From positions 744,001-808,000 of the forward strand of contig NZ_AULK01000001.1 in assembly GCF_000419445.1 (NCBI RefSeq): a stretch of DNA of 64,000 bases, given 5' to 3'. This stretch comes from Gryllotalpicola ginsengisoli DSM 22003. GTDB taxonomy: Bacteria > Actinomycetota > Actinomycetes > Actinomycetales > Microbacteriaceae. Position 1 is the first letter of the stretch. Each line of letters opens with the position of its first letter. Below the pieces are notes generated by a model that was not told the DNA's origin, did no database searches, and saw only the letters and a list, made by a program, of their open reading frames with translations. The translations under genes were made by a program, and so were the position numbers. Below are positions 49,917-59,800 of the stretch, in pieces.

Positions 49917-51483
49917 TGCCGACGTAGAGCAGGCGGCGCTCCTCGTCGGCCTGCTCGAAGGTGGTGGCGTAGCTGATCGGCACCAGGCCCTCGCTGAGGC
50001 CCACGATGTGCACCGTGTCCCACTCCAGGCCCTTGGCGCTGTGCAGCGTGGCGAGCGTCACCGCCTGCAGCGTCGGCTCGTGCTGGCCCGCCTGCCGCTC
50101 GAGCAGCTCGTCGGTGAAGCGGCGGAAGCTGGTGCCCGGCGGCGCCTGGTCGGCGAGCCGCATCAGGGCGTTCAGGCTCTCCCACCGCTCGCGCACGGCG
50201 CCGGCCGCCTCGGGCGGGTCCTGCGTCCAGCCGAGGCCGCGCAGCACGTCGCTGACCGACTTGAACAGCGGCTCGCCGCTGACCGTCACCGACGCGGCGC
50301 GCAGCGACATGACGGCCTGGCGCACCTCGGGCCGGTCGAAGAAGCGGGTCGCGCCGTGCACGCGGTAGCTGACGCCCGCCGCCTGCAGCGCGGACTCGAG
50401 CTGGGCCGCCTGCCCGTTGACCCGGTAGAGCACGGCGATCGACTCGGCCGGCTGCCCGGCGGCGATCGCGGCCGAGATCTGCCGCGCGACCGCCTCGGCC
50501 TCGGCCGCGTCGTCGGGATGCCGGGTGAGCGTGGGTACGGGCGCGGGCTCGCCGGCGACGGCGTGCAGGGTCAGCGAGCCCGCCCGGCCGCGCATCAGCT
50601 CGTTCGCCGCCGCCACCACGGGCGCGCTGGAGCGGTAGTTGCGCTCCAGCCGCACCACGGTCGCCTCCGGCCAGCGCCGCTCGAAGCCCAGCAGATAGGA
50701 GCTCGAGGCGCCCGCGAACGAGTAGATGGTCTGGCTGGCGTCGCCGACCACGCACACGTCGGAGCGGTCGCCGAGCCACAGCTCGAGCAGCTGCTGCTGC
50801 AGCGGCGAGACGTCCTGGTACTCGTCGACGACGAAGAAGCGGTACTGCTCGCGCACGTGCAGGGCGACGGATGCCTCGGACTCGATCATCCCCGCCGTGA
50901 CCAGCAGCACGTCCTCGAAGTCCAGCTGCCGGCGCTCGTCCTTGAGCCGCTCGTACGTCTGCATCAGGTCGAGCAGCTCCTCGGGCCGCAGCTTCCCCGG
51001 CACGGCGCGGCCCTGGCGCGCGTACGCCTCGATGCTGAGCGAGCTCACCTTGCGCCATTCGATCTCGGCCGCCACGTCGCGCAGCGCGGCGGTGTCGACC
51101 TTCAGCTTCAGCGCCTGCGCGGCCTGGCCGAGCAGGCGGGCCTTGCCGGGCAGCACCTCGGGCGACGGGCCGCCGACCACGAGCGGCCAGAAGTAGCCGA
51201 GCTGCGACAGCGCCGCCGAGTGGAAGGTGCGCGCCTGCACCCCCGCGGCGCCGAGCGCGCGCAGCCGGCCGCGCAGCTCTGCGGCGGCGCGGTTGGTGAA
51301 GGTGAGCGCCATGACCCGGCTCGGCGCATACGCGCCGGTCGCCACGCCGTAGGCGATGCGGTGGGTGATCGCGCGGGTCTTGCCGGTGCCGGCGCCGGCG
51401 AGGATGCACACGGGCCCGAGCAGCGCTTCCGCCGCCACCCGCTGCTCGGCGTCGAGACCCGCCAGCAGCTCGTCGGGGGTCAC
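49780..51483 (-). CDS. uvrD2: UvrD2-like SF1A DNA helicase
   Basis: 567-residue 3'-5' helicase. Walker A AGAGTGKTRAITHRIAYG (about 28-45), Ia TFTNRAAAELRGR, motif II FVVDEYQDVSPLQ, III VGDASQTIYSFAGAS, IV RLERNYRSS, V TLATLHSAKGLEWD, VI RLLYVGITRARRRLH. Mycobacterial UvrD2 carries a C-terminal HRDC domain and a tetracysteine module; this protein stops soon after motif VI and lacks both. GTG 51483 overlaps the nudC stop (GTGA). Likely role: DNA repair or replication-fork maintenance. Confidence 0.9.
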   Translation of the reverse strand: MTPDELLAGLDAEQRVAAEALLGPVCILAGAGTGKTRAITHRIAYGVATGAYAPSRVMALTFTNRAAAELRGRLRALGAAGVQARTFHSAALSQLGYFWPLVVGGPSPEVLPGKARLLGQAAQALKLKVDTAALRDVAAEIEWRKVSSLSIEAYARQGRAVPGKLRPEELLDLMQTYERLKDERRQLDFEDVLLVTAGMIESEASVALHVREQYRFFVVDEYQDVSPLQQQLLELWLGDRSDVCVVGDASQTIYSFAGASSSYLLGFERRWPEATVVRLERNYRSSAPVVAAANELMRGRAGSLTLHAVAGEPAPVPTLTRHPDDAAEAEAVARQISAAIAAGQPAESIAVLYRVNGQAAQLESALQAAGVSYRVHGATRFFDRPEVRQAVMSLRAASVTVSGEPLFKSVSDVLRGLGWTQDPPEAAGAVRERWESLNALMRLADQAPPGTSFRRFTDELLERQAGQHEPTLQAVTLATLHSAKGLEWDTVHIVGLSEGLVPISYATTFEQADEERRLLYVGITRARRRLHLSWAETGGPRAAPRQPSRFLAELGTRIDRGAGAAAR

Positions 51484-52433
51484 CGCGCGGCGCCTCCCGG
51501 TGGGCCGTCGAGCGGGCCGCCGTACCAGTCGGCGATGATGGCGTGCGCGATCGACGCGCCGCCCGGCAGCAGCAGGTCGCCGCGTTCAGCCCACAGCTCC
51601 TCCCGCGTGAACCAGCGCACCTCGAGGATCTCCTCGCCGTCGGGGGTGAGGGCGACGTCGCCGACGTCGACGGCGCGCGCCTCGTAGCCAACCATGATCG
51701 AGGCCGGGAACGGCCACGGCTGCGAGCCGAGGAAGCGCGGCTCGGTCACGAGCACGCCCGCCTCCTCCGCGACCTCGCGGATCACGGCCGCCTCGAACGA
51801 CTCCCCCGGCTCGACGAAGCCGGCGAGGATCGACCAGCGATTGTTCTCCCACATCGCGTTGCTGCCGAGCAGGATGCGGTCCCGGTCGTCGAGCACCCGC
51901 ACGATGATCGCCGGGTCGGTGCGCGGGAACACCTCGCGCCCGTCGACGAAGCAGCGCCGCACCCAGCCGCCCGCCTCCACCACGGTGGGGGTGCCGCAGC
52001 GCGGGCAGTGGGTGTGCGACTCGTGCCAGTTGGCGACGGCCACGGCCTCGCAGAACAGCGCGTAGTCCCGCTCGGACAGCCCCGTGCCGACGCGGCGCAG
52101 GTCGGCCCAGCGCGACTCGTCGGGTTCGAGCTCGGCCGCCGCCGCGTCGGTGAGGGTCACCGCGATCACGGGGGTTCCGACCGGTTCGAGGCCGGCCAGC
52201 AGCGTGCGCCCGAGGTAGACGCGCACCAGGGCCGCGGACTGGCGGTCGGGTGTCACGAGGTCGAGGGCGCCGGCCGAGGCATCCGTCATCAGAGCCTTGC
52301 CGTGCCAGAGCGGAAGCAGCCGCGTCGCAGGGTCGGAGAGCAGCTCGTCGAACAGCTCTGGGCGGGTGCGGCGCACGGCGTCGCGGTCGACGACGAGACC
52401 GGTGAGCGGCTCGAGCGCCGTGCGACGTGTCAT
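51480..52433 (-). CDS. nudC: NAD(+) diphosphatase NudC (mRNA de-NADding Nudix hydrolase)
   Basis: Hydrolyses NAD(H) and removes NAD caps from RNA. 317 residues from ATG 52433, with GGAGAGG upstream. An N-terminal domain (1-150) and a zinc-ribbon segment SHTHCPRCGTPTVV / WVRRCF lead to the Nudix box GFVEPGESFEAAVIREVAEEAGV. The SQPWPFP signature specific to NudC follows (GSQPWPFPASIMVGY). Only three of four ribbon cysteines are evident. It is upstream of uvrD2 in one operon, the same order as in mycobacteria. Confidence 0.93.
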   Translation of the reverse strand: MTRRTALEPLTGLVVDRDAVRRTRPELFDELLSDPATRLLPLWHGKALMTDASAGALDLVTPDRQSAALVRVYLGRTLLAGLEPVGTPVIAVTLTDAAAAELEPDESRWADLRRVGTGLSERDYALFCEAVAVANWHESHTHCPRCGTPTVVEAGGWVRRCFVDGREVFPRTDPAIIVRVLDDRDRILLGSNAMWENNRWSILAGFVEPGESFEAAVIREVAEEAGVLVTEPRFLGSQPWPFPASIMVGYEARAVDVGDVALTPDGEEILEVRWFTREELWAERGDLLLPGGASIAHAIIADWYGGPLDGPPGGAAR

Positions 52434-52470
52434 CCGTTCCTCTCCGCCAGGGGGCCCTACCCTGAGGGGC

Positions 52471-53565
52471 ATGGCCAGAACCCCATTCACTCTAGCCGCG
52501 GTCGCGACGGCGGCGGTTCCCGAGCTGGACGTGGTCGCCACGCGCGAGCACACGACCGGGGAGCATGGGGATTACGACGCGGCGGTGCTGACCGTGAGCG
52601 ACGGGCGCGAGCTGATCGTGCGCGTGCCGCGCACGCAGGCGGCGGAGACCGAGCAGGCGGCCGACCTCATCGCGCTGCAGGCCCTCAGCAGCGGCGTGCG
52701 CTCGAGGCTGCCGTTCGACGTGCCGCAGCCGGTCGGGCAGACGCCGTTCGACGGCACCCGCGCCGTCGTCTACGACTTCCTGCCGGGCCATCCGCTGCAG
52801 CTCGACGAGGTGCACGGCGACACGGCCGCCTCGGCGGGCGGCGCGATCGCGGCGATCCACGCGCTGCCGACGGGGTTCGTGCACGACGCCGGGCTGCCGC
52901 AGCAGGAGGCCGACGAGGCGCAGCGGACGGTGATGAGCGTGATCGACCGCGCCCAGCAGACCGGCTCACTGCCCGCCGCGCTGCGCAGCCGCTGGTTCAC
53001 TGCGGCGACCGACGAGGCGCTGTGGCGCTTCCAGCCCACGGTGATCAACGGAGCGCTCTCGGCCGATTCGCTGCTGGTCGATCAGGGCAGCGTCGTCGCC
53101 GTCATCGGCTGGTCGGCGCTGTCGGTCGGCGACCCGGCCCGCGACCTGGCGTGGGCGCTCGGCGCGCAGCCGGATGCGGCCGAGGCGGTGTTCGCGTGGT
53201 ACGAGTCGGCGCGGCAGATGGCGCCCGATCCCCGCCTGCGCCAGCGCGCCCTGCTGCACGCCGAACTCGACCTGGCCCGCTGGCTGCTGCACGGCCACGA
53301 GCTGCACGACCGGCAGATCATCGCCGACGCCGAGGGGATGCTGGACACCCTCGTCGACCGCGTGCACCAGAACGGCGTCGAGCCGCTCGAGGCCGAGACC
53401 GGCCCCGTGCTCGACGCCTCGCAGGTCGAGCAGCTGCTCGCCCAGACGCCCTATGAGAACCTGCCGCCGGGCGCCGAGTCGACCGGCGGTCACTCCCCCG
53501 GCTTCGAGCCCGTGGAGGACGAGAACGTCGAGAGCCAGAGGCCGGCGAGCTCGGACGACGAATAG
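52471..53565 (+). CDS. Phosphotransferase-fold protein with degenerate active site (probable pseudokinase)
   Basis: 364 residues of the aminoglycoside/macrolide phosphotransferase (APH) fold. Hinge-like AVVYDFLPGHPLQLDEV and AGGAIAAIHALPTG are clear. The catalytic loop that normally reads H-G-D-x-x-x-x-N is here INGALSADSLLVD. The metal-binding I-D-W is IGWSAL (VVAVIGWSALSVGDPARDLAWAL). So the base Asp, the Asn and the metal Asp all appear lost. TACCCT with 7 nt precedes the ATG. The C-terminal 75 residues are acidic and disordered, and the last 76 nt overlap the end of adnB. A regulatory or binding role seems more likely than catalysis. Confidence 0.8.
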   Translation: MARTPFTLAAVATAAVPELDVVATREHTTGEHGDYDAAVLTVSDGRELIVRVPRTQAAETEQAADLIALQALSSGVRSRLPFDVPQPVGQTPFDGTRAVVYDFLPGHPLQLDEVHGDTAASAGGAIAAIHALPTGFVHDAGLPQQEADEAQRTVMSVIDRAQQTGSLPAALRSRWFTAATDEALWRFQPTVINGALSADSLLVDQGSVVAVIGWSALSVGDPARDLAWALGAQPDAAEAVFAWYESARQMAPDPRLRQRALLHAELDLARWLLHGHELHDRQIIADAEGMLDTLVDRVHQNGVEPLEAETGPVLDASQVEQLLAQTPYENLPPGAESTGGHSPGFEPVEDENVESQRPASSDDE

Positions 53566-56500
53566 ATGCGCTCGGGCCGGATGACCCGGTCGTCGGCGAC
53601 GAAGTAGAACACCGCGTCGATCGACTCGGGGTCCACGCCCTTCCAGCTGGCGTATGCGTGCCGGTACAGGGCGAGCTGGAACTGCTTGCGCTCCAGGTCG
53701 TCGGCATCCGCGGGCGCCTTGCCCGTCTTCCAGTCGACGATCTGGTACCGCCCGTCGGGCAGCCGGTACACCGCGTCGAGCTTGCACACGAACACCTGCC
53801 CGGCCAGCGGCGCGTGGATCTCGACCTCGACGTCGACCGGCTTGCGCCCCGCCCACTCGCTGCGCTCGAAGGTGGCCTGCAGTTCGGCCAGCCGCGCCGC
53901 GTCGAGGCCGCCGGCCGCCTCGTCGTCGAGCTCCCACGCCGCCGCGTCGAGCGCCTCGACCGTTCCGGCGGCGGTGCCGCGCGCCTCGACCCAGGCATGG
54001 AAGAGGGTGCCGAGCCGGGTGGCCTGGTAGGGGCGCTCGGGCATGGGCCGGCGCAGCCCGGCCAGGGTGCCGGCCGGGTCTGTGACGAAGTCCTTGAATC
54101 GCGACGCCGAGATGCGCGGCGGCGGCGTGGCGGCCGCGACGGATGCCTCGCGCGCGGCCCGCTCGGCCAGCAGCAGCTCCACATCCTTCGCCCACGCGCT
54201 CGCCGCGCGCGCCGGGTCGCCCGGGCCGAGCTCGAGCCGGCGCCGCACCTCGTCGGCGGCGGCCCGCACGCCGGCGGCGCGCTGCCCCAGCGGGTCTTTC
54301 GGCCACTCGATCGCCTCGACGAGCAGCTCGCCGACCGGGTTGGCGTCGCTCTCGAGCTCGGGCACGACGTCGCCCGGAACGAGGCCGGCGTCGATCAGTT
54401 CGCGCAGGTAGGTGCTCGGCTGCCGCGGCTTGCTCTGCGTCGACCAGTACGAACCGGCCAGCAGCAGCCGCTCGCGGGCTCGGGTCAGGGCCACGTAGGC
54501 CAGGCGGCGCTGCTCGTCGAGGTGCCGGGCGATCAACTCGTCGCGGAAGGCGTCGAGCGCGGTGCAGAACTCCTTCTGCGTCTCGGCGGTGCGCCACTTC
54601 AGCACCGGCAGCTCGGCGGCGTCGCCGCGGAATTCGTTCGGCAGCTGGCCGAACCGCACCCAGCCGAGGCCGTCCTGGTAGCGGCTCGGCAGCTCGTCGT
54701 CGACCAGCCGCGGCACGGCGACGAGGTCCCACTCCAGCCCCTTCGCGCCGTGGATGGTCAGGATCTGCACGGTGCCCGGCTCGGGCGGGTCGGTGCGCGG
54801 GCTCAGCCGCTCGATCTTCTCGGCCTCGTAGAGCCAGCCGAGGAACGCCGACAGCCCGCCGCCGCTCTCGGCGGCGTCGCCCCGGTCGAAACCGCCGGTC
54901 ATGGAGTAGCCGGCGGCAAGCTCGAGGAACGCGTCGAGGCTCGCCCGGCCCGCGGTGGCGCTCTCGTTGGCGGCGACCTCGATGTCGAGGTTCAGCGCCT
55001 GCACCACGACCGTGACCAGGTCGAGTAGGTCGAGCCCGACCCGGCCGCGCAGGGAGGCGAGCTGGGCGCCGGCCGCCCGCAGCCGGGCGAGGCCCTCCGG
55101 CGTGAACTCGGCGAGGGCGCTGTGGTCGTCCTTCGCGGTGACGAGGAAGTCGAGGGCCTCGACGATCGAGGCGCCCTCGTCGTCGGCGATGGAGCCGCGC
55201 AGCGCCTCGGCCACGTCGCGGCCGAGCTGCTGCTGGCGGTAGTCGCGCTTCTCGAGCCAGCCGGCGAGCTTGCGCAGCGTCTGCAGGTCTTTCGGGCCGA
55301 TGCGCCAGCGGGCGCCTGCCAGCAGCCGCAGCAGCTCGCTGCCGGCATCCGGGTCGACCAGCACGCGCAGCGTGCAGACCAGGTCGACGACCGCCGGCTG
55401 CTCGAGCAGGCCGCCGATGCCGAGCACGTGGTAGCGCACCCCGTGCTCGCGCAGCGCCGCGGTGAACGCGTCGATGCGCTTGACCGAACGGCACAGCATG
55501 GCGGCGGTCTTCACCCCGCCGTCGGGGCCGGGCTCGGCCAGCCGGCGCGCGAACCAGCGCGCGACCGCATCCGCCTCCTCGAGCACGGTCTGGCCGAAGT
55601 ACGCGTCGACGTCGCCCGCGCCGGCGCCCGGGCGGGGGCGCAGCCGGTCGACCTCCACCGCCGACTGCGCGTTCAGCGGGGCGGCGATCACGTTCGCCGC
55701 ATCCAGCACCCGGGTCGGGTTGCGCCAGCTCGTGGACAGCGCGAACACCCGCGCGCCGCCCTCGGTGCCGGCCTCCGCGCCGGTGAAGTCGCGCGAGAAC
55801 CGCGCGAGGTTCGCCGCGCTCGCCCCGCGCCAGCCGTAGATGGACTGGTTCGGGTCGCCGACGGCCATCACCGGATGCCCGGCGAACAGCCGCGACAGCA
55901 GCCCGGTCTGCACCACCGAGGTGTCCTGGTACTCGTCGAGCAGTACCACCCGGTAGCGGCCGCGGTACTCGGCGGCGATGCGCGGCTGCCGGGCGATCGC
56001 CTGCAGCGCGAAGGCGACCTGGTCGCTGAACTCGATGAAGCCGCGCCGCTTCTTCTCCGCGGCGAACGCGTCGGCGAGGTCGAGCAGGGCGGGCAGCGCC
56101 GAGATGGCGCCGACCGCCTTCGCCGCGTCGGCGAGCGGCGTGACCCGGCTGCCCGACGGCAACTCGAGGATGCCCTCGAAGTCGTGCACCAGCCGGCGCA
56201 CCTCGTCGGTCGACTCGACCACGTTGTCGGAGAGCGCGTGCGCCAGGTCGACCACGGCGCTCGTGATGGTGTCGAGGCTCTTGTCGGTGGCGAGCAGGCG
56301 CGGGTCGTCGCTGTCGCGCACGAGCCGGCGGGCCAGCTGCCAGGCGGATGCCTCGGACAGCACGACCCCGTCGGGCTCGCGCCCGATCAGCAGCGCGTTC
56401 TCGCGGAAGATCGTGTTGGCGAAGGAGTTGTAGGTCGACACCGCGGGCGCCGCCAGCGGGTCGTCGCCGCCGTCGGCGGAGGCGAGGCCGGCCGCGGCGA

Positions 56501-56822
56501 GCTTGCCCAGCTGGCGGCGGATGCGCTCGGCCAGCTCCCCGGCAGCCTTGCGCGTGAAGGTCAGTCCGAGCACCTCGCCCGGCCGCACGATGCCGTTGGC
56601 GATCAGCCACACCACGCGCGCCGCCATCGTCTCGGTCTTGCCGCTGCCCGCGCCGGCGACGACGAGCGCCGGCTCGGACCCGGCCTCGATCACGGCGCGC
56701 TGTTGCGGCGTCGGCTCGTAGCCCTGGCCGAGCAGCCGGGCGACGTCGACCGCGCTGTGCGCCGCCTGCCCGAACGAGCTCATGCCCTGCTCGGACGCCG
56801 TCATGCCCTGCTCGAACGTCAT
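53490..56822 (-). CDS. adnB: AdnB helicase-nuclease subunit
   Basis: Motor/nuclease subunit of the AdnAB double-strand-break resection complex, 1110 residues. N-terminal UvrD-like motor: Walker A AGAGSGKTETMAARV (about 57), motif II VVLLDEYQDTSVVQ, III VGDPNQSIYGWRGA, V ILTIHGAKGLEWD, VI RRLAYVALTRARERL. C-terminal RecB-family nuclease: FVCKLDAVYRLPDGRYQIVDWKTGKAP with the DxK core, then QFQLALYRHAYAS. ATG 56822 overlaps the adnA stop (ATGA). The first residues repeat E-Q-G-M twice, so a start 7 or 14 codons later is possible. Confidence 0.93.
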   Translation of the reverse strand: MTFEQGMTASEQGMSSFGQAAHSAVDVARLLGQGYEPTPQQRAVIEAGSEPALVVAGAGSGKTETMAARVVWLIANGIVRPGEVLGLTFTRKAAGELAERIRRQLGKLAAAGLASADGGDDPLAAPAVSTYNSFANTIFRENALLIGREPDGVVLSEASAWQLARRLVRDSDDPRLLATDKSLDTITSAVVDLAHALSDNVVESTDEVRRLVHDFEGILELPSGSRVTPLADAAKAVGAISALPALLDLADAFAAEKKRRGFIEFSDQVAFALQAIARQPRIAAEYRGRYRVVLLDEYQDTSVVQTGLLSRLFAGHPVMAVGDPNQSIYGWRGASAANLARFSRDFTGAEAGTEGGARVFALSTSWRNPTRVLDAANVIAAPLNAQSAVEVDRLRPRPGAGAGDVDAYFGQTVLEEADAVARWFARRLAEPGPDGGVKTAAMLCRSVKRIDAFTAALREHGVRYHVLGIGGLLEQPAVVDLVCTLRVLVDPDAGSELLRLLAGARWRIGPKDLQTLRKLAGWLEKRDYRQQQLGRDVAEALRGSIADDEGASIVEALDFLVTAKDDHSALAEFTPEGLARLRAAGAQLASLRGRVGLDLLDLVTVVVQALNLDIEVAANESATAGRASLDAFLELAAGYSMTGGFDRGDAAESGGGLSAFLGWLYEAEKIERLSPRTDPPEPGTVQILTIHGAKGLEWDLVAVPRLVDDELPSRYQDGLGWVRFGQLPNEFRGDAAELPVLKWRTAETQKEFCTALDAFRDELIARHLDEQRRLAYVALTRARERLLLAGSYWSTQSKPRQPSTYLRELIDAGLVPGDVVPELESDANPVGELLVEAIEWPKDPLGQRAAGVRAAADEVRRRLELGPGDPARAASAWAKDVELLLAERAAREASVAAATPPPRISASRFKDFVTDPAGTLAGLRRPMPERPYQATRLGTLFHAWVEARGTAAGTVEALDAAAWELDDEAAGGLDAARLAELQATFERSEWAGRKPVDVEVEIHAPLAGQVFVCKLDAVYRLPDGRYQIVDWKTGKAPADADDLERKQFQLALYRHAYASWKGVDPESIDAVFYFVADDRVIRPERIYSSSELAGLWLSTFSSSTGSKPGE

Positions 56823-59800
56823 GCGGAAACCTCCGGCACGAGGTGGATGCGGTAGGTGTAGTCGCCGCCGCCCGAGCCATCCGTCACCCGGGTGCCGACG
56901 AAGACGGCACCTGCCATGCCGCGCCCGGCCGCCTCGACCCGCTCACGGAACGCCGCGGCCTGCTCGTCGTCGAGCGGGGCCTGTGGCACATCGCGGTAGC
57001 GCTTCCTGCTCGTCGTCGCCTCGGGCGCGACGAAGACGAGCTTCGCCCCGCCGAGCGCCTCGGGCGGCGCGTCGACGGAGATCGCACCCTCGCGGTAGGC
57101 GAGCTGGTAGGCGCTCAGCTGCGCATGTGTGGGGATCTCGGCGGCGGGCGGGTTGCGCCGGCCGGTCTTGAGGTCGACGATCACGATCGTGCCGTCGGGG
57201 TGCCGCTCGACGCGGTCGATCTTGCCGCGCAGCTGCACCTGGCCGAGCCGCAGCGCGAAGCCGCCCTCGGCCTCGAGCAGCACGGACCCGGAGCGGCGGA
57301 AGTCGGCGAGGTACTCGTGCACGCCCTCGGCCATCTGCCGCACCCGGCGCTTCTCGCGCTCCGTCACCCAGCCCTCCTCGAGGTTCAGCTCGCCCCAGCG
57401 ACGCTCGACGTCGCCCCAGATGCGGGCGACGCTGATGTCGCCGTCGGGCTCGCTGCCCGCCGCTTCCATGACCGCGTGCAGCAGGGTGCCGACCCCGGTC
57501 GCCACGCCGCCCCCGCCGCCGGACATCACGTCGACGAACCACTGCAGCGGGCTCTTCTCGAACGCCTCGATCTTCGACGGCGACACCGCGACGACCGCGT
57601 CGGGGTCGTTCAGGTCGACGAGAGGCTCGCTCGTCGTCGGCTCGAGCAGCCCGTACCACTCGTCGGGGTGCGCGCCCGCGACGCCCGCCTCGGCCAGCTG
57701 CGCGAGCGAGGCGGCTGCACCCGAGGCGCGCGGGTCGCCCGACGCCAGGCGGCGGCGCAGCTCGCCGGTGAGACCGCGCAGCGTGTACGGATGCCGCGCC
57801 GGCGGCACCTCGTCGCCGCCGACGAGCCCCAGCAGCGCCGACGGCTGATCGTCCTCGCCCTCGGCGGCCGCGACGATCAGCGTGTCGCTCGCACGGGAGA
57901 CGGCCAGGGCGAACATGCGCAGCTCGTCGTGCAGCACCGCCTGCCGCTCGTCGACCTCGGCGTGCGGGCTGCCGGCCACGAGCTCGCCGACGAGCTGCGG
58001 CCGCAGCAGCGTGCCGCGCAGCCGGATGTTCGGCCAGGTCCCCTCCTGCAGCGCCGCCACGGCGACGACGCCGAACTCGAGGCCGACCGCGGCCGACGGC
58101 GTGCACACCAACACCGCGTCGGAGGCCGCCTGGGGCGCCAGCGTGTCGTCGGGCACGGCCGAGCCGAGCACCTCGGTGACGAAGTCGGCGGCCGGGCGCT
58201 CGGGGTCGCGCTCGACGAAGCGCTTGGCCGCGGTGAACAGGGCGACGACGCCGTCGAGGTCGCGGTTCGCCTCGTCGGCGAGGATGCCGCCGCGGCGGGT
58301 CTGCGCCAGCCACGCGTCGGCGAGGCGGCTGCGATCCCACACCGTCCACAGCAGCTCCTCGATCGTGGCCCGCTTCGCGGCCTGTTCGCGCGCGACCGCG
58401 AGCGTCTGGGCGAGCCGGCGCGCCCGATGCCCGGGCGGCATGTCGATCGTGGCGAGGGCGTTCGGGTCCGCGAGGGCCTCGGCCAGCAGCTCGTCGCCCG
58501 GGCGCGAGCCGCCGCCGGCGAGCTCCTCGTGCCGCAGCGCGAGCCGCAGCCGCCGCAGCGCGACGGCGTCGAGCCCGCCGAGCGGCCCGAGCAGCAGTTC
58601 GGCGGCCGTGGCCCCGTCGAGCGGCCGCAGGCCGAGCACGACCCCCACCGCCGCGATCAGGTGCCCCGCCGCATAGTCGTCGCGCAGCGCCCGCCCGGCC
58701 GCCGTCGTGCGGGTCGGCACCTCGCCGACGCCGAGCGCCCGCGCGACGGCCGGCACCTGCGCCCCGGATCGCACGATGACGGCCATGTCGCTCCACGGAC
58801 GGCCGGCGAACACGTGCTGCTCGCGCAGCTCGCGCGCCAGGGTGGCGTACTCGTCGGAGGCGCTGCCGGCCACCACCCGCAGCAGCCGCCCGCCCTCGCC
58901 GGGCGCCGCCGCCTGCCGCTGCTGCCCCGCGAGCGCGGCGCCGATGCGCGCCGTCACCGCCGCCGTGGCGCGGCGCAGCGCGGCGGGCTGCCGGTGCGCG
59001 ATGCGCAGCACCAGCGGCTCGAGCCGGCCGAGCCCGAGCCGCTCGCCGAGCCGCGCCACCGCCTCGGGGTCGGCCCCCCGGAACGTCGTCGTCGCCACGT
59101 CGGGGTCGCCGAAGGCCACCACGGTCACCCCGCGGCGGGCGAGCGCGGCCAGCAGGTCGAGCCCGGCGCGCGTGAACTCCTGCACGTCGTCGACGACGAG
59201 CAGACGGATGCCCGGGTCGACCTCGCCCGCCGCGATCAGCCGCGCCGCATCCGCCAGCAGCTCGGCGCTCGTCACATAGCCGTCGCGGAATGCATCCACG
59301 GCGTCCTGGTACTCGCGGATGAACGCGCCGGCCGCCACCCACTCGGGCAGATCGTGCTCGCGGCCCAGCTGCTGCAGCCGCTCCGGGGTGACGGCGTGCT
59401 CGACCATGCGCGCCATCAGCTCGCGCAGCTCGGCCCGGAAACCCGACAGGCGCCGCACGTCCGCCGGCAGCTGCTCGGGCCACGGGATCCGCCCCTCCTC
59501 CGCGTCGCCGTCGATCAGGTCGGCGATGATCTGATCCTGCTCGCCGCCGGTGAGCAGCCTCGGCTCGGGCGCGCCCGCGGCCGCGGCGCGGTCGGCCAGC
59601 ACGCCGAAGGCGAGCGAGTTGGCGGTGCGTGCCCGAGGCCCCTGCGTCGCGACGCCGAGCCGCAGCGACAGCCGGTCGCGCAGAGCCGTCGCCGCCGACC
59701 GCCCCGCGCACAGCACGAGCACCTCGTCGGGGTCGAAGCCGAGCCGGTGCACCCGGTCGGCGACGAGCTCGACGACGGTCGCCGTCTTGCCCGTCCCCGG

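Noticed and set aside
53490-53565. Overlap of adnB with the phosphotransferase-like gene as a sign of frameshift
   Set aside because: Both 3' ends are plausible disordered tails and both frames are open with good codon use; simple convergent overlap is enough.
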